DNA of 35,937 nt from contig JAFAHS010000474.1 in the NCBI GenBank assembly GCA_019237115.1, positions 1 to 35,937 of the forward strand. The letters run 5' to 3'. The translations under genes were made by a program, and so were the position numbers. The notes beneath the pieces are model-generated. The model searched no databases. It had not been told where the DNA came from and saw nothing but the letters and a program-made list of their open reading frames with translations. Numbering within the stretch: position 1 is the stretch's first letter; each line of letters starts with the position of its first letter. Source of the DNA: Deltaproteobacteria bacterium. Lineage in GTDB: Bacteria; Desulfobacterota; Binatia; Binatales; Binataceae. This document shows, piece by piece, positions 1 to 8,450 of the stretch.

Positions 1-722
1 CCCTCCTTGGCGTCCTCGCTTTGACGGACATCGCGCGCCATCTTGAGCATGTCGTCGTGCCACGCATCGAAGGATGCGCTCATGCAGCGGCGCACGGTCG
101 CCTTCATCGCGCGCAGCGACAGCGGAGCATTGCCAGCGACCTTCTCGGCCAACGCGGTTGCCAGCTCCGCCAGCCTGGAGTCAGGAACGACTTCATGAAC
201 CATATTCATCTCGCGCCCGCGGGCTGCTTCGATCAAGTCGGCGGTGTAGAGAATCCACGCGGTATTCGCCGCACCGCACACCTCGATAAGCTTGCGGGTG
301 AAGTCGTAAGGCACCATCAGTCCGACGCGACCCAGTGTCATGCCCAACCGTGCGCCCTCGCCCGCGACACGGAGATCACAATGCAGGGCGAGTTCCAAGC
401 CTCCCGCGAGCGCGGCGCCCTGCACCGCGGCGATAGTCGGTACCGGGAAACGTTCCAGCCGTCCGAACACTGATTCCAGCGAAGTGGGGTTGTGACCGCC
501 GGAGGTTTCGTCGACTTCCTTGAGATCGATCCCGGCGCAGAAGCTCGCGCCTTCGCCGCGCAACACCAGTGCGCGAACTTCGCGATCGTTTTCGAACTGC
601 GCAAGCGCCCGGTTCAGGGCTTCGATCAGAGGTTGATTGAGCGCGTTGCGTTTTTCCGGACGATTGAGCGCAAGCACCACGTAGTTGGGATGGCGCGTTA
701 TCTTGAGCACGTCCTCGGCCAT
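1..722 (-). CDS. Enoyl-CoA hydratase/isomerase (crotonase) family protein, 3' end off the window
   Basis: The reading frame opens at an ATG at 722, preceded by an AAGGAG ribosome site, and runs off the left edge after about 240 codons. Crotonase signatures are clear: RPEKRNALN near residues 21-29, FCAGIDLKE at 61-69 and the oxyanion/active-site block GAALAGGLELALHCDLRVA at 102-120. Glu110 matches the first catalytic glutamate of enoyl-CoA hydratases. The position of the second (rat Glu164) appears to be Leu130, in GMTLGRVGLM. Members without that second acid are often isomerases, hydrolases or have unknown reactions, so simple hydratase activity is doubtful. It lies 138 bases downstream of leuS on the same strand. 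It probably acts on acyl-CoA esters in the cytosol. Confidence 0.9.
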   Translation of the reverse strand, partial: MAEDVLKITRHPNYVVLALNRPEKRNALNQPLIEALNRALAQFENDREVRALVLRGEGASFCAGIDLKEVDETSGGHNPTSLESVFGRLERFPVPTIAAVQGAALAGGLELALHCDLRVAGEGARLGMTLGRVGLMVPYDFTRKLIEVCGAANTAWILYTADLIEAARGREMNMVHEVVPDSRLAELATALAEKVAGNAPLSLRAMKATVRRCMSASFDAWHDDMLKMARDVRQSEDAKE

Positions 723-860
723 TGCGGTTGCTCCTTGAATCTATCTGGCGAGTACCGATGAATGGGTTCGGCGCCAGCATCGCACGGACATTTTACCTGT
801 TCAAGGAGAGCCGCCCGCCAGCCACCTCGGGCGCGAAGCTCAAGCACAAGACGCATGCTT

Positions 861-3299
861 TCAAACTACGATGCTTAACATCCGATTGGGTACGAAGATC
901 AACTTTTTCGGCGGCTGGCCGCCCAGATGCCGCGCCACCGCCTCGCTCTTCAATGCGAGCTCGCGAACTTCCGCTTCCGAAGCTCCCACCGTCACGCGCA
1001 GCCGATCACGAACCTTGCCGTTCACCTGCACCACCACGGTGACGGTGTCCTCGCGCGTCATCGACTCGTCGAATTTTGGCCACGCTTCAAGATGCACCGA
1101 CGCGGAATGACCCAGAGCCCGCCAAAGTTCCTCACCCAGATGGGGGGCCATCGCGGCGAGCATCACCACGTACGACTCGACCACGAAGCGGTTCAGCTCG
1201 GGCGGCTTCAGCTTCGCGATGTGGTTGAGATGGTCCATCATCGCGGCCAGTCCCGTGTTGAAACGCATCTGCTCGATGTGCTCGCTTACGGTTCGGATCG
1301 TTTTGTGGGTTTTGCGCAGCGTCTCCTCCGACGGAGAGCCATCGGGACCTCCGGCGTCGAGGTACCGGCGCACCATCGTCCACACGCGGGTGATGAACCT
1401 CTCGGTGGCGGCGACCCCGCCTTCGTTCCAATTGGTGTCTTCGTCATACGGGCCCATGAATAGTTCCCACAGACGAAGAGCGTCGGCGCCATACTTGTCG
1501 ATCATCGCGTCCGGCGTGACGACGTTGCCCTTGCTTTTGGACATTCGCCGTCCGTCAGGTGCCCACAGGACTCCCTGGTTGCGCAGGACGGGGAACGGTT
1601 CCTGGAAGCTTACCAGGCCCGCGTCGTACATCACCTTGGTCCACATCCGCGCGTACAGCAGGTGCATAACCGCGTGCTCCGCGCCGCCGACGTAGAGATC
1701 GACCGGCAGCCAGCGGTCGACCGCCTTTCGATCGAACAGTGCGCGGTCTTCGTGCGGCGAGGCAAAGCGCAGGAAGTACCACGAAGAACAGGCAAACCCG
1801 TCCATGGTGTCAGTTTCGCGCTCGGCGGGGCCGCCGCATTGCGGGCAGGTCGTGTTCACGAATTCCGGGAGGGTGGCCAGCGGCGAGCGGCCCGTCCCCG
1901 CCGGCTGATACTCCTTCAATTTCGGCAGGCGCACCGGGAGCTGATCTTCCGGCACCGCAACGATCCCGCAAGTTCTTTTGCAATAAACCACCGGGATAGG
2001 ACATCCCCAGTAGCGCTGGCGCGAGATGAGCCAATCGCGCATCCGGTAGCTGACGGTCGGTCTGCCGATCTCGTGGTCCTGCGCATATTGGCAGACCGCC
2101 CGAATCGCCGCCGCGGTCGGCATCCCGTCCAGAAATCCCGAGTTTACCGTGACGCCTGGATCGGTGAACGCACGACCAGCCGGGACCGGACTGCCATCGG
2201 AGGGTGCAGTAACGCGCGGAATCTCCAGGCCGTACTGCGAGGCGAATTCGTAATCGCGCTGATCCTCACCCGGCGCGCCCATGATCGCACCGGTCCCGTA
2301 ACCCATCAGCACATAGTCGGCTATCCAGATCGGGACGTCCCTGGCGGTAAAGGGGTTGTGGGCGTACGCACCGGTGAAAACCCCGGTCTTTTGTTTGACC
2401 GTGGAGAGGCGTTCGATTTCGCTCTGCCGGCGGGCGTCTTTCACGTAGTTGGTGACCAGCGCAAGCTGCGCCGCGCTGGTGATTTCGGCGACCAGTGGAT
2501 GCTCCGGCGCCAGGACCATGAAGGAGACCCCGAACACCGTGTCGGGACGCGTCGTGAAGAAACGGACTTCCTTGCCGGGATGAGCGCTGACCGGAAAGGC
2601 AAGCTCGGCCCCTTCACTCCGGCCGATCCAGTTGCGCTGCATCAGCTTGATTGGCTCCGGCCAATCGATCTCTTCCAGATCGTCGAGCAGCCGGTCGGCG
2701 TACTGGGTAATCTTGATGTGCCACTGTTCGAGGTCTCTTTTGCTGACCGGATTGTCGGTGTGCCGCCAGCAGCAACCGTTCACGACCTGCTCGTTGGCGA
2801 GCACCGTACCGCACAGGTCACACCACCACTGCGAGCCGGTCGCGCGGTAGGCGAGGCCCCGTTTCAGCAGCAGCAGGAACAGCCACTGGGTCCATCGATA
2901 GTATTCCGGCGAGGACGAATTGATCTCACGGGTCCAGTCGTAGGCACATCCCGAGATAATCAGTTGTCGCTTGAAGTTGGCGGCATAACGCGGGACCGTC
3001 TCGCTGGTATGAGCCTGGCGCAGGAGAGCTTCGTTTTCGGCCGGCAGGCCGAACGCGTCCCATCCCATCGGATGGAGGACATTGAATCCGTTCATCCGTT
3101 TGTAGCGACCCAAGACGTCGCACGGAACGTAGTTGCGAAGATGTCCCACCGAGAGCCCGTTGCCGGAAGGATAGGGGAACATCTCGAGGACATAGAACTT
3201 GGGATGCCCGGGGTTCTCGCGGGTGAGATAAATCTGGCTGCGTTCCCATTCCCGCTGCCAGTAGGGCTCGATCTTCTTGGCGTTGTAGCGTTCGTCCAT
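861..3299 (-). CDS. leuS: Leucyl-tRNA synthetase
   Basis: Class I synthetase that charges tRNA-Leu. From the chosen ATG at 3299 (MDERYNAKKIEPYWQREWE, the usual LeuRS opening) the protein is 812 residues. The frame stays open upstream to 3398, but those 33 residues do not look like LeuRS. Seen in order: the nucleotide-binding block PYPSGNGLSVGHLRNY (about 42-57), GWDAFGLPAEN, a Cys-containing zinc-like knuckle (CDLCGTVLAN), the CP1 editing region with the TTRPDT motif, a second Cys pair (CPQCGG), the KMSKS loop as RRMSKSKGN, and the C-terminal VQVNGKVRDRL block. The first His of the HIGH signature is Ser (codon TCG), which is unusual. The gene is divergent from the DegV gene. Confidence 0.96.
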   Translation of the reverse strand: MDERYNAKKIEPYWQREWERSQIYLTRENPGHPKFYVLEMFPYPSGNGLSVGHLRNYVPCDVLGRYKRMNGFNVLHPMGWDAFGLPAENEALLRQAHTSETVPRYAANFKRQLIISGCAYDWTREINSSSPEYYRWTQWLFLLLLKRGLAYRATGSQWWCDLCGTVLANEQVVNGCCWRHTDNPVSKRDLEQWHIKITQYADRLLDDLEEIDWPEPIKLMQRNWIGRSEGAELAFPVSAHPGKEVRFFTTRPDTVFGVSFMVLAPEHPLVAEITSAAQLALVTNYVKDARRQSEIERLSTVKQKTGVFTGAYAHNPFTARDVPIWIADYVLMGYGTGAIMGAPGEDQRDYEFASQYGLEIPRVTAPSDGSPVPAGRAFTDPGVTVNSGFLDGMPTAAAIRAVCQYAQDHEIGRPTVSYRMRDWLISRQRYWGCPIPVVYCKRTCGIVAVPEDQLPVRLPKLKEYQPAGTGRSPLATLPEFVNTTCPQCGGPAERETDTMDGFACSSWYFLRFASPHEDRALFDRKAVDRWLPVDLYVGGAEHAVMHLLYARMWTKVMYDAGLVSFQEPFPVLRNQGVLWAPDGRRMSKSKGNVVTPDAMIDKYGADALRLWELFMGPYDEDTNWNEGGVAATERFITRVWTMVRRYLDAGGPDGSPSEETLRKTHKTIRTVSEHIEQMRFNTGLAAMMDHLNHIAKLKPPELNRFVVESYVVMLAAMAPHLGEELWRALGHSASVHLEAWPKFDESMTREDTVTVVVQVNGKVRDRLRVTVGASEAEVRELALKSEAVARHLGGQPPKKLIFVPNRMLSIVV

Positions 3300-3417
3300 C
3301 CCAGCTGCGTGCAGACCTTTCAGGGTTTGAAGTTTATCCTGTCGCAAATCGGCGTGAAACGTCGACTTCCTGTGGCCCTGCGCCGCCCAGGCAGCCACCA
3401 GCTGCGCCGGCCTTTGC

Positions 3418-3446
3418 TTGACAGCCCGCGACCGTGCACGTTATTT
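3418..3446 (+). promoter_or_regulatory. Candidate promoter for the DegV-oxygenase run
   Basis: A perfect TTGACA at 3418-3423 is followed after 16-17 bases by a weak -10 (GTTATT or TTATTT, 3440-3446). It sits in the 172-base space between divergent leuS and the DegV gene, about 25-30 bases before the start codon. The -35 is good and the -10 is poor. Confidence 0.4.
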
Positions 3447-3471
3447 CGCATTGCGGTCTTGAACGGGTGGT

Positions 3472-4341
3472 ATGGAAATGGCCCAGGCGCTATCGATCGT
3501 AACCGATTCCAGCGTCGATTTGCCGGCCGACGAGGTGCGCAGAATCGGTATCGAAGTCGCGCCCATCCAGGTCGCGTTTTCGACCGAGTTCTTTCGCGAC
3601 GATGTGCTGGCGCGTTCGGAATTTTACCGGCGCCTCCCTGAGGAGCCCCGCCTGCCGGTGATCGCGGCCGCGATGCCGGCGGATTTTCTCGCCGCATACC
3701 GAAGAGCGTACGAACACGGTCCGAACGTCCTGTGCCTGATCAATCCCTTCGAATCGTGTTCGACCTACACGGCCGCCTATTCGGCCGCGGTGGTCGCGAA
3801 GCGTGATCATCAGATTTCCGTCGAGGTCCTCAACACCGGGCGGGCATTGACCGCGCTTGGGGCAGTTTGTATCGAGGCCGGCGAGATGGCGGCCCGCGGC
3901 GCGACCCTCCAGGAAGTTGTGACCGCGCTGGAGGAAGCTACCGCGCAGATCGATACCTATCTGGCGCCCGCTACCGCCGCATACCTGCAGCGCGACGGGA
4001 GAATCTCGATCTACGAGATGACGGTAGGTTCGCTGCGCGGAATGTTGCCGCTGGTCCGGGTGTGGGGGCGGGTTGCGGTGGTCGACAAGTCCAAGACCCA
4101 AGCCGAGAATATTGAAAAGATGCTCGGACGGGCCCAACAGGAGTTGGCTGGGTCGGAAGCGACGGTGGTGGTGACTCACGCAACCAATTCGCGTGGCGCC
4201 GAGGAGCTCGGCGCTGCCGCACGGCGGCGCTTGAGGGTCAAACGACTTGTCACGACCGAACTGGGACCTTCGGCCGGTGGATATTGCGGTCCGGGCACGG
4301 TGGGGCTTGGCTGGTGTCCGAGCCTGGTCAAACTGAACTGA
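3472..4341 (+). CDS. DegV family fatty-acid-binding protein
   Basis: At 289 residues it has the usual length for DegV proteins, which bind a long-chain fatty acid in a cleft between two domains. Some members (FakB) present it to a fatty acid kinase. The N-terminal IVTDSSVDLP block is the family hallmark. Further family features are the INPFESCSTY stretch and the central YLQRDGRISIYEMTVGSLRGMLPLVRVWG segment (the family has YLxxGGRIS...LNIKPI here). No FakA kinase gene is in the window. A second ATG at 3478 (MAQALSIVTDSS) lies 7 bases after GGGTGG and may be the true start. It is first in a plus-strand run with a luciferase-like oxidoreductase only 19 bases on, so it may serve the lipid or acyl chemistry of that run. 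Confidence 0.88.
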   Translation: MEMAQALSIVTDSSVDLPADEVRRIGIEVAPIQVAFSTEFFRDDVLARSEFYRRLPEEPRLPVIAAAMPADFLAAYRRAYEHGPNVLCLINPFESCSTYTAAYSAAVVAKRDHQISVEVLNTGRALTALGAVCIEAGEMAARGATLQEVVTALEEATAQIDTYLAPATAAYLQRDGRISIYEMTVGSLRGMLPLVRVWGRVAVVDKSKTQAENIEKMLGRAQQELAGSEATVVVTHATNSRGAEELGAAARRRLRVKRLVTTELGPSAGGYCGPGTVGLGWCPSLVKLN

Positions 4342-4360
4342 GGCGGGCAAGGAGCGACAA

Positions 4361-5488
4361 ATGAAATTTGGAATTTTCTACGAACATTCGGTAGAGAAGC
4401 CCTGGAGCCGCGACTCGGAACTGCGCGCCTATCACCAGGCGCTCGAGCAGATCGAACTCGCCGATGAGCTCGGCTTCGACCAGGTTTGGGAAGTCGAGCA
4501 TCATTTTCTCGAGGAGTACTCGCACTCTTCGGCGCCCGAGGTTTTTCTGGCCGCTGCGGCGGCCCGCACCAAACGAATCCACATCGGGCAGGGCATCGCT
4601 GTCGCGCTTCCGCAGATGAACCATCCGGCCCGAATCGCGGAGCGCGCGGCTGCACTCGATCTGATTTCCAACGGTCGCCTCGAGTTCGGCACCGGCCGCG
4701 CCGCGACCTGGACCGAGGTCGGCGCGTTCGGAATCGATCCCGACCACACCAAAGAGATGTGGGATGAAGTCATCCGTGCGATCCCCAGGATGTGGACGGA
4801 AGAGGAATTCGAGTGGAACGGCAAGTATTTCAAGATGCCGCCACGCAACGTCCTCCCCAAGCCGATTCAGGATCCGCATCCTCCCATGTGGGTTGCGGTG
4901 TCGTCCCCGGAAACCGCGGTGCAGGCCGCCGAGCGCGGCATTGGCATGCTGGGAGTCACGCTTGGCACGCCCGCCGACTACCGGCGTCTGGTCTCTGACT
5001 ATCGACGAATCATCAAGCACTGCGATCCGGTTGGCAAATTCGTGAACAACCAGGTGAACGCGGCCAGCTGGCTCTATTGCGGGGAAGATGAGAACGAGGC
5101 CCGCGCGGTTGGCGGCGCGGCCGCTTTCAATTTTTTCCGCACCGCGGCGCATCTGGTGGGACTCGGCGGCATCTACCCGTCGCACGCCTATACCGCGCTG
5201 GCCAACGCGACCGCGCTGCTTAGCCAGGCGGAGATCTTCTCACTGCGCGAGGGATTTCCGGTTGGAACCCCGGAGCAGATTGTGCAGAACCTCCGCTACT
5301 GGGAAGAAGTCGGGGTCGAGCGGGTCGTGTGCCTGATAAACTTCGACCAGCAGATCCCGCAAAAGAAGGTCCTCGCAAGTCTCGAGCGTTTCGCGAAATA
5401 CGTCATGCCCGAGTTCGCGGAGGACAAAGCGTCGCGCCCGACCGGATCACCGAAGAGTGGCCCCGAAGCGCCGCCGATGCCCACTTGA
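4361..5488 (+). CDS. LLM-class (luciferase-like) flavin-dependent oxidoreductase
   Basis: The 375-residue protein has the bacterial-luciferase TIM-barrel pattern: KFGIFYEH at the N-terminus, EQIELADELGFDQVWEVEHHFLEEYSHSSAPEVFLAAAAARTKRI as barrel strands 2-3, then LISNGRLEFGTGR and the C-terminal GTPEQIVQNLRYWEEVGVERVVCLINF. Such enzymes use FMN or F420 for monooxygenation or hydride transfer; the sequence alone does not tell me which. The start has a strong AAGGAG site. It sits between the DegV gene and the decarboxylase-fold gene and two genes before a Rieske oxygenase, so a role in the same oxidative pathway is likely. The last roughly 20 residues are a Pro/Ser-rich tail outside the barrel. 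Confidence 0.92.
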   Translation: MKFGIFYEHSVEKPWSRDSELRAYHQALEQIELADELGFDQVWEVEHHFLEEYSHSSAPEVFLAAAAARTKRIHIGQGIAVALPQMNHPARIAERAAALDLISNGRLEFGTGRAATWTEVGAFGIDPDHTKEMWDEVIRAIPRMWTEEEFEWNGKYFKMPPRNVLPKPIQDPHPPMWVAVSSPETAVQAAERGIGMLGVTLGTPADYRRLVSDYRRIIKHCDPVGKFVNNQVNAASWLYCGEDENEARAVGGAAAFNFFRTAAHLVGLGGIYPSHAYTALANATALLSQAEIFSLREGFPVGTPEQIVQNLRYWEEVGVERVVCLINFDQQIPQKKVLASLERFAKYVMPEFAEDKASRPTGSPKSGPEAPPMPT

Positions 5489-5541
5489 TCCAAACAAAGG
5501 GACCGGCGACTCGTTGAAATCAGTGGAGGAGTGACTTCCCA

Positions 5542-6252
5542 GTGCCCGACCCAGGACGTTCGCGTCACGAAGCCTACCTGGTGGAGCTGCCCAAGCAACG
5601 GCCGCCCTATCCGCCGCTGCCGTGGGATTGCCCGAACTCCACCATGATCAATGTGTATTTTGAGGTCCTCAAAGCGCCGCTGCTCGATCGCTTGCCCCCC
5701 GAGTTTTGCCGTACCTCGCCGCCCTATTGCCGGCTCTCAATCTTCGATCATCCGGATTCCCCGGTCGGACCGTTTCGCGATGCGATCCTGGCGCTCGGAT
5801 GCCGCTTGAACATGATGCCGGCCGCTTTCGTTACGGCCTCGATCACCAATAGCGAAAAGGCGCTGGCGGCCGGAATCTTCGAACGGGGCTTTCCCGGCGC
5901 GCTCGGCAAGATCGAATTCGCCAGCAGCGTCGGCAGCGCGCGCGCCGTCGTGTGCGACGCGAGCGGTCCGCTGCTCGAAGTCGAGTTGCCGCTCCTGCAG
6001 ACCATCGAGCCGAGCCGTCTTGCCTTCGACCACGCGGACTCCCTGAGGACCACTGCCGAGGGTAAAACCGCATTGACCATCACGCAGCCGGATATCAAGA
6101 TTCTACGCGCGGCGATTTGCAAGAACGCGCGCATCGAATATCCGTCCGAACGTCCGGAAACGGCCTGGCAGAGCCTGAACTGCCGCAACGTCGTGAGCGC
6201 CCAACTGGTGCACGGCGATCGGAGGTTCGAGGCAGGGCATGCACCGGGTTGA
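5542..6252 (+). CDS. Acetoacetate decarboxylase-fold protein lacking the catalytic lysine pair
   Basis: The 236-residue protein starts at GTG 5542, 12 bases after a GGAGG site. Its layout follows the acetoacetate decarboxylase (ADC) family: an INVYFEVLKAPLLDRLPPEF segment, a central hydrophobic beta region, then ALAAGIFERGFPGALGKIEF at about 107-126. Aligned by eye with clostridial Adc (AIAVGRELSAYPKKLGYPK), the Schiff-base lysine and its neighbour (Lys115-Lys116) fall on Gly119-Ala120. It should therefore not decarboxylate by the classical imine route. ADC-fold relatives are known with aldolase, dehydratase or ligand-binding roles. Its place between a flavin oxidoreductase and a Rieske oxygenase suggests it handles an intermediate of that pathway. 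Confidence 0.72.
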   Translation: MPDPGRSRHEAYLVELPKQRPPYPPLPWDCPNSTMINVYFEVLKAPLLDRLPPEFCRTSPPYCRLSIFDHPDSPVGPFRDAILALGCRLNMMPAAFVTASITNSEKALAAGIFERGFPGALGKIEFASSVGSARAVVCDASGPLLEVELPLLQTIEPSRLAFDHADSLRTTAEGKTALTITQPDIKILRAAICKNARIEYPSERPETAWQSLNCRNVVSAQLVHGDRRFEAGHAPG

Positions 6253-6300
6253 ACCCGCGGCCGGATCCGTATTTTATTGACCCGCGAGCTACCGCGGGGT
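6253..6300 (+). repeat. Intercistronic alternative hairpins
   Basis: CCCGCG (6281-6286) pairs with CGCGGG (6293-6298) across a 6-base loop. ACCCGCGG (6253-6260) can instead pair with the same right-hand arm. The two pairings exclude each other. A TTGAAC/TTTTAT promoter-like pair (6249-6254 and 6272-6277, 17-base spacer) overlaps them. All lie in the 94-base gap before the Rieske gene. Confidence 0.35.
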
Positions 6301-6346
6301 ACGAACTTTAGGCAAGCATTTTTCCCAAGCGGTCGGGAGGTAGCTG

Positions 6347-7282
6347 ATGCGCTACGGCGGATGGTACCAGATTGCCTTCGAGCGTGATCTTCAGGCGGAT
6401 GTCAGCTCGGTTCCGGTCGGTGACCGCCGGCTGTTAATCGTACGCAGCGGCGGCGAAATCAACGTTTACGACGCAGTTTGCCCGCATCGCGGTGCGGACC
6501 TTGGCGTTGGCGGGAAATTGCTCGATCCCCGGGTGCTCACCTGTCCATATCACGGGCATCGCATCGCGCTGGGAGGCGAAGGCGGGGGCCCCTACTGCGT
6601 GGCGAAATATCCGTCAATGGTGAGGAGCGGCCTGATCTTTGCCCTGGTAGGTGGTTTCGAGATCGGCAAGCTCCCGGACATGCTCGATTACCTCGAGGGG
6701 ACTCACAAAATCTTCGCCGGCTTCACCAAGACCATCAAGGTGCCGCCCGAGATGGTTATCGAAAACGCCTTCGACTGGGCACATTTTCCCCCCGTACACG
6801 ACGTGCTGAAGGTCGAATACGGGGAGCCCACCATGGAAGACGGGGTCTTTACCGCTACCACCAAGCTGCGCGTAGGCCCCTCGATGTGGCAAGGGACCGG
6901 GGACGGTACGCACCATGATGACGGAACGACCTTCGTCGAGGTGCCGCTGCTCGCGCGCGCGTATAGTCCGAACCTGACCATCACGCAGGTGGCGGTCGGC
7001 GGTGGTGATCATCCGCACTACGTAATTGCTTCGGCGGTACCGATGCTCGATGGCACTTCCACCATTCGTCTTTCGGTGGCGATGCCGGTGGTCGATGGAT
7101 TCGCCCCGCCGCAGGAATTCGCCGACCTCATGTTGCAGTTTGAGAGTATGGGCCTCGAGCAGGACCGCCCCGTCTGGGAGAACCTGGCGCTCAACGCGAC
7201 CCCGAAGTACACGGCCGAAGACGATAACGTTCTGAAGTATCGGAAATTCTGCGAGCGCTTCACCCTGAACGGGCGAGTCTGA
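6347..7282 (+). CDS. Rieske non-heme iron oxygenase (terminal oxygenase component)
   Basis: At 311 residues it has a Rieske [2Fe-2S] domain followed by a catalytic domain. Cluster ligands are visible as CPHRG (Cys45, His47) and CPYHG (Cys66, His69). The mononuclear iron site follows as ENAFDWAHFPPVH: Asp143 as the bridging acid, His146 and His151 as ligands, with the third acidic ligand probably in the C-terminal EQDRPVWEN stretch. The spacing matches naphthalene-dioxygenase-type enzymes, but the length is closer to short KshA/VanA-like oxygenases. It needs electrons from a reductase, and none is encoded nearby. It is the last gene of the plus run and ends 15 bases from a convergent second Rieske gene. 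Confidence 0.93.
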   Translation: MRYGGWYQIAFERDLQADVSSVPVGDRRLLIVRSGGEINVYDAVCPHRGADLGVGGKLLDPRVLTCPYHGHRIALGGEGGGPYCVAKYPSMVRSGLIFALVGGFEIGKLPDMLDYLEGTHKIFAGFTKTIKVPPEMVIENAFDWAHFPPVHDVLKVEYGEPTMEDGVFTATTKLRVGPSMWQGTGDGTHHDDGTTFVEVPLLARAYSPNLTITQVAVGGGDHPHYVIASAVPMLDGTSTIRLSVAMPVVDGFAPPQEFADLMLQFESMGLEQDRPVWENLALNATPKYTAEDDNVLKYRKFCERFTLNGRV

Positions 7283-7297
7283 GAAACGGGCCGGGCC

Positions 7298-8443
7298 TTA
7301 GCGCGCCGCGCCGCCGCGGCTTGCGTTGCGCAGCACCGGCGGCGCTTCCTCGGCGCCTGCGAACTCCCGGCCGTGCGCCGGTTCAATCGGCACCCCGCAC
7401 AGTGCCAGCACCTTCCTGAGTTCGAGCAGGACCGGTGATATTTCGGCGTTCCGGTCGCCGCCCTGTTCGTCCCACGCGCGCTGTTCGGCTTCCACTGCCA
7501 TCCGGTCCTGCTCGAAAACCGAACGGGCGAAATATCCGATGACCGGCCACGCCGCGCGAAGAATCAGCGGCGTCTTGGGACGCCGCACCATCAGGATGCC
7601 GAAGCTCTTGTTGGTTCGCTGCTCCTGGTCGAGCGGCACGTAGGACGCCCACAGGCGAATCGCGGGAATCTCGGAATGCGCTCGGAAGACAGTGAGCTCC
7701 TGGTGCGGATACAGGGTGCGAATCGTCATCAACTCGTAATCGCGATCGACCGCGGACTCCCCGCTTTTCCCGCCCATCACCAGCAGATCCGCGCCGACAT
7801 GCTGCTTGCCGCCTTCGAAACGATACTGCGCTTCGGTCCAGTTGGTACCGGTCCGGTGGTTGAGCATCACCGGCTGGATACTTCCCATCAGGCTGCGGTG
7901 GAGAAACTGATGGTTCATGTCCATCAGGTTTTCGTGCATGAAGGTGTAGTGGCATTTGAGCGTGCGCTCAAAATACATGGTCCGATAGTCCGGCGTACCC
8001 CATTCCGGGATGGCGGGCAGTTGGGAGAGCTCGGCGAGCTCGGGCGTGCCGGGAAACACGAAAATAAGCCCGTAGGCTTCACGGCACGGATAGTTGCGGA
8101 CACCCCGAGCCGCGGCTGGCATTTTCCCGCCGTCGGCAAGGTAAGGCACCCGCGCCAGACGCCCGCTTTCAGCGTAGCACCACCCGTGATAGGCGCACTG
8201 GAGCTGTTCGCCGCGGACGACCCCCAGATGGAGCGGGAGCTGACGATGTGCGCATCGGTCCGCCAACGCGAATAGCGAACCCGATTCGCCGCGCACCACG
8301 ACAATCGGGTCGCCGGCGAACGTGACAGCCAGCGCACGCCCTCGTTTGAGGCTGCTGGAGCGCGCGACCGGATACCAGAAATCCGGGTGAATGCCGACCC
8401 GCCGAAGATCGGGGAAATCTGGATGAGTGCTGGACGCCTGCAT
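7298..8443 (-). CDS. Rieske ring-hydroxylating oxygenase alpha-type protein
   Basis: A 381-residue protein with FWYPVARS near the N-terminus, Rieske ligands CAHRQ (Cys64, His66) and CAYHGW (Cys83, His86), and the iron site ENLMDMNHQFLH (Asp175, His178, His182). A later EQDRMAVEAEQ probably supplies the carboxylate ligand. The family includes PaO-like and vanillate/toluenesulfonate-type oxygenases. It differs strongly from the neighbouring 6347-7282 protein, so this is not a tandem duplication. It starts 7 bases after the O-methyltransferase stop, which indicates co-transcription. The combination suggests oxygenation, for example demethylation or ring hydroxylation, of a methoxylated or catechol-like compound. 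The substrate is unknown. Confidence 0.93.
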   Translation of the reverse strand: MQASSTHPDFPDLRRVGIHPDFWYPVARSSSLKRGRALAVTFAGDPIVVVRGESGSLFALADRCAHRQLPLHLGVVRGEQLQCAYHGWCYAESGRLARVPYLADGGKMPAAARGVRNYPCREAYGLIFVFPGTPELAELSQLPAIPEWGTPDYRTMYFERTLKCHYTFMHENLMDMNHQFLHRSLMGSIQPVMLNHRTGTNWTEAQYRFEGGKQHVGADLLVMGGKSGESAVDRDYELMTIRTLYPHQELTVFRAHSEIPAIRLWASYVPLDQEQRTNKSFGILMVRRPKTPLILRAAWPVIGYFARSVFEQDRMAVEAEQRAWDEQGGDRNAEISPVLLELRKVLALCGVPIEPAHGREFAGAEEAPPVLRNASRGGAAR

Positions 8444-8450
8444 ATAGACC

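Noticed and set aside
3300..3471. Possible T-box or other tRNA-sensing leader before leuS
   Set aside because: I see no T-box sequence or terminator there; T-boxes are mostly a Gram-positive feature.
1662..3641. Open plus-strand frame of 659 codons opposite leuS
   Set aside because: It lies antisense to a well-conserved leuS; the product is rich in Arg, His and Gly with no motif, as expected from a GC-rich reverse frame.
3490..4350. Open minus-strand frame of 286 codons opposite the DegV gene
   Set aside because: The plus frame shows DegV motifs and operon spacing; the reverse product is low-complexity and basic.
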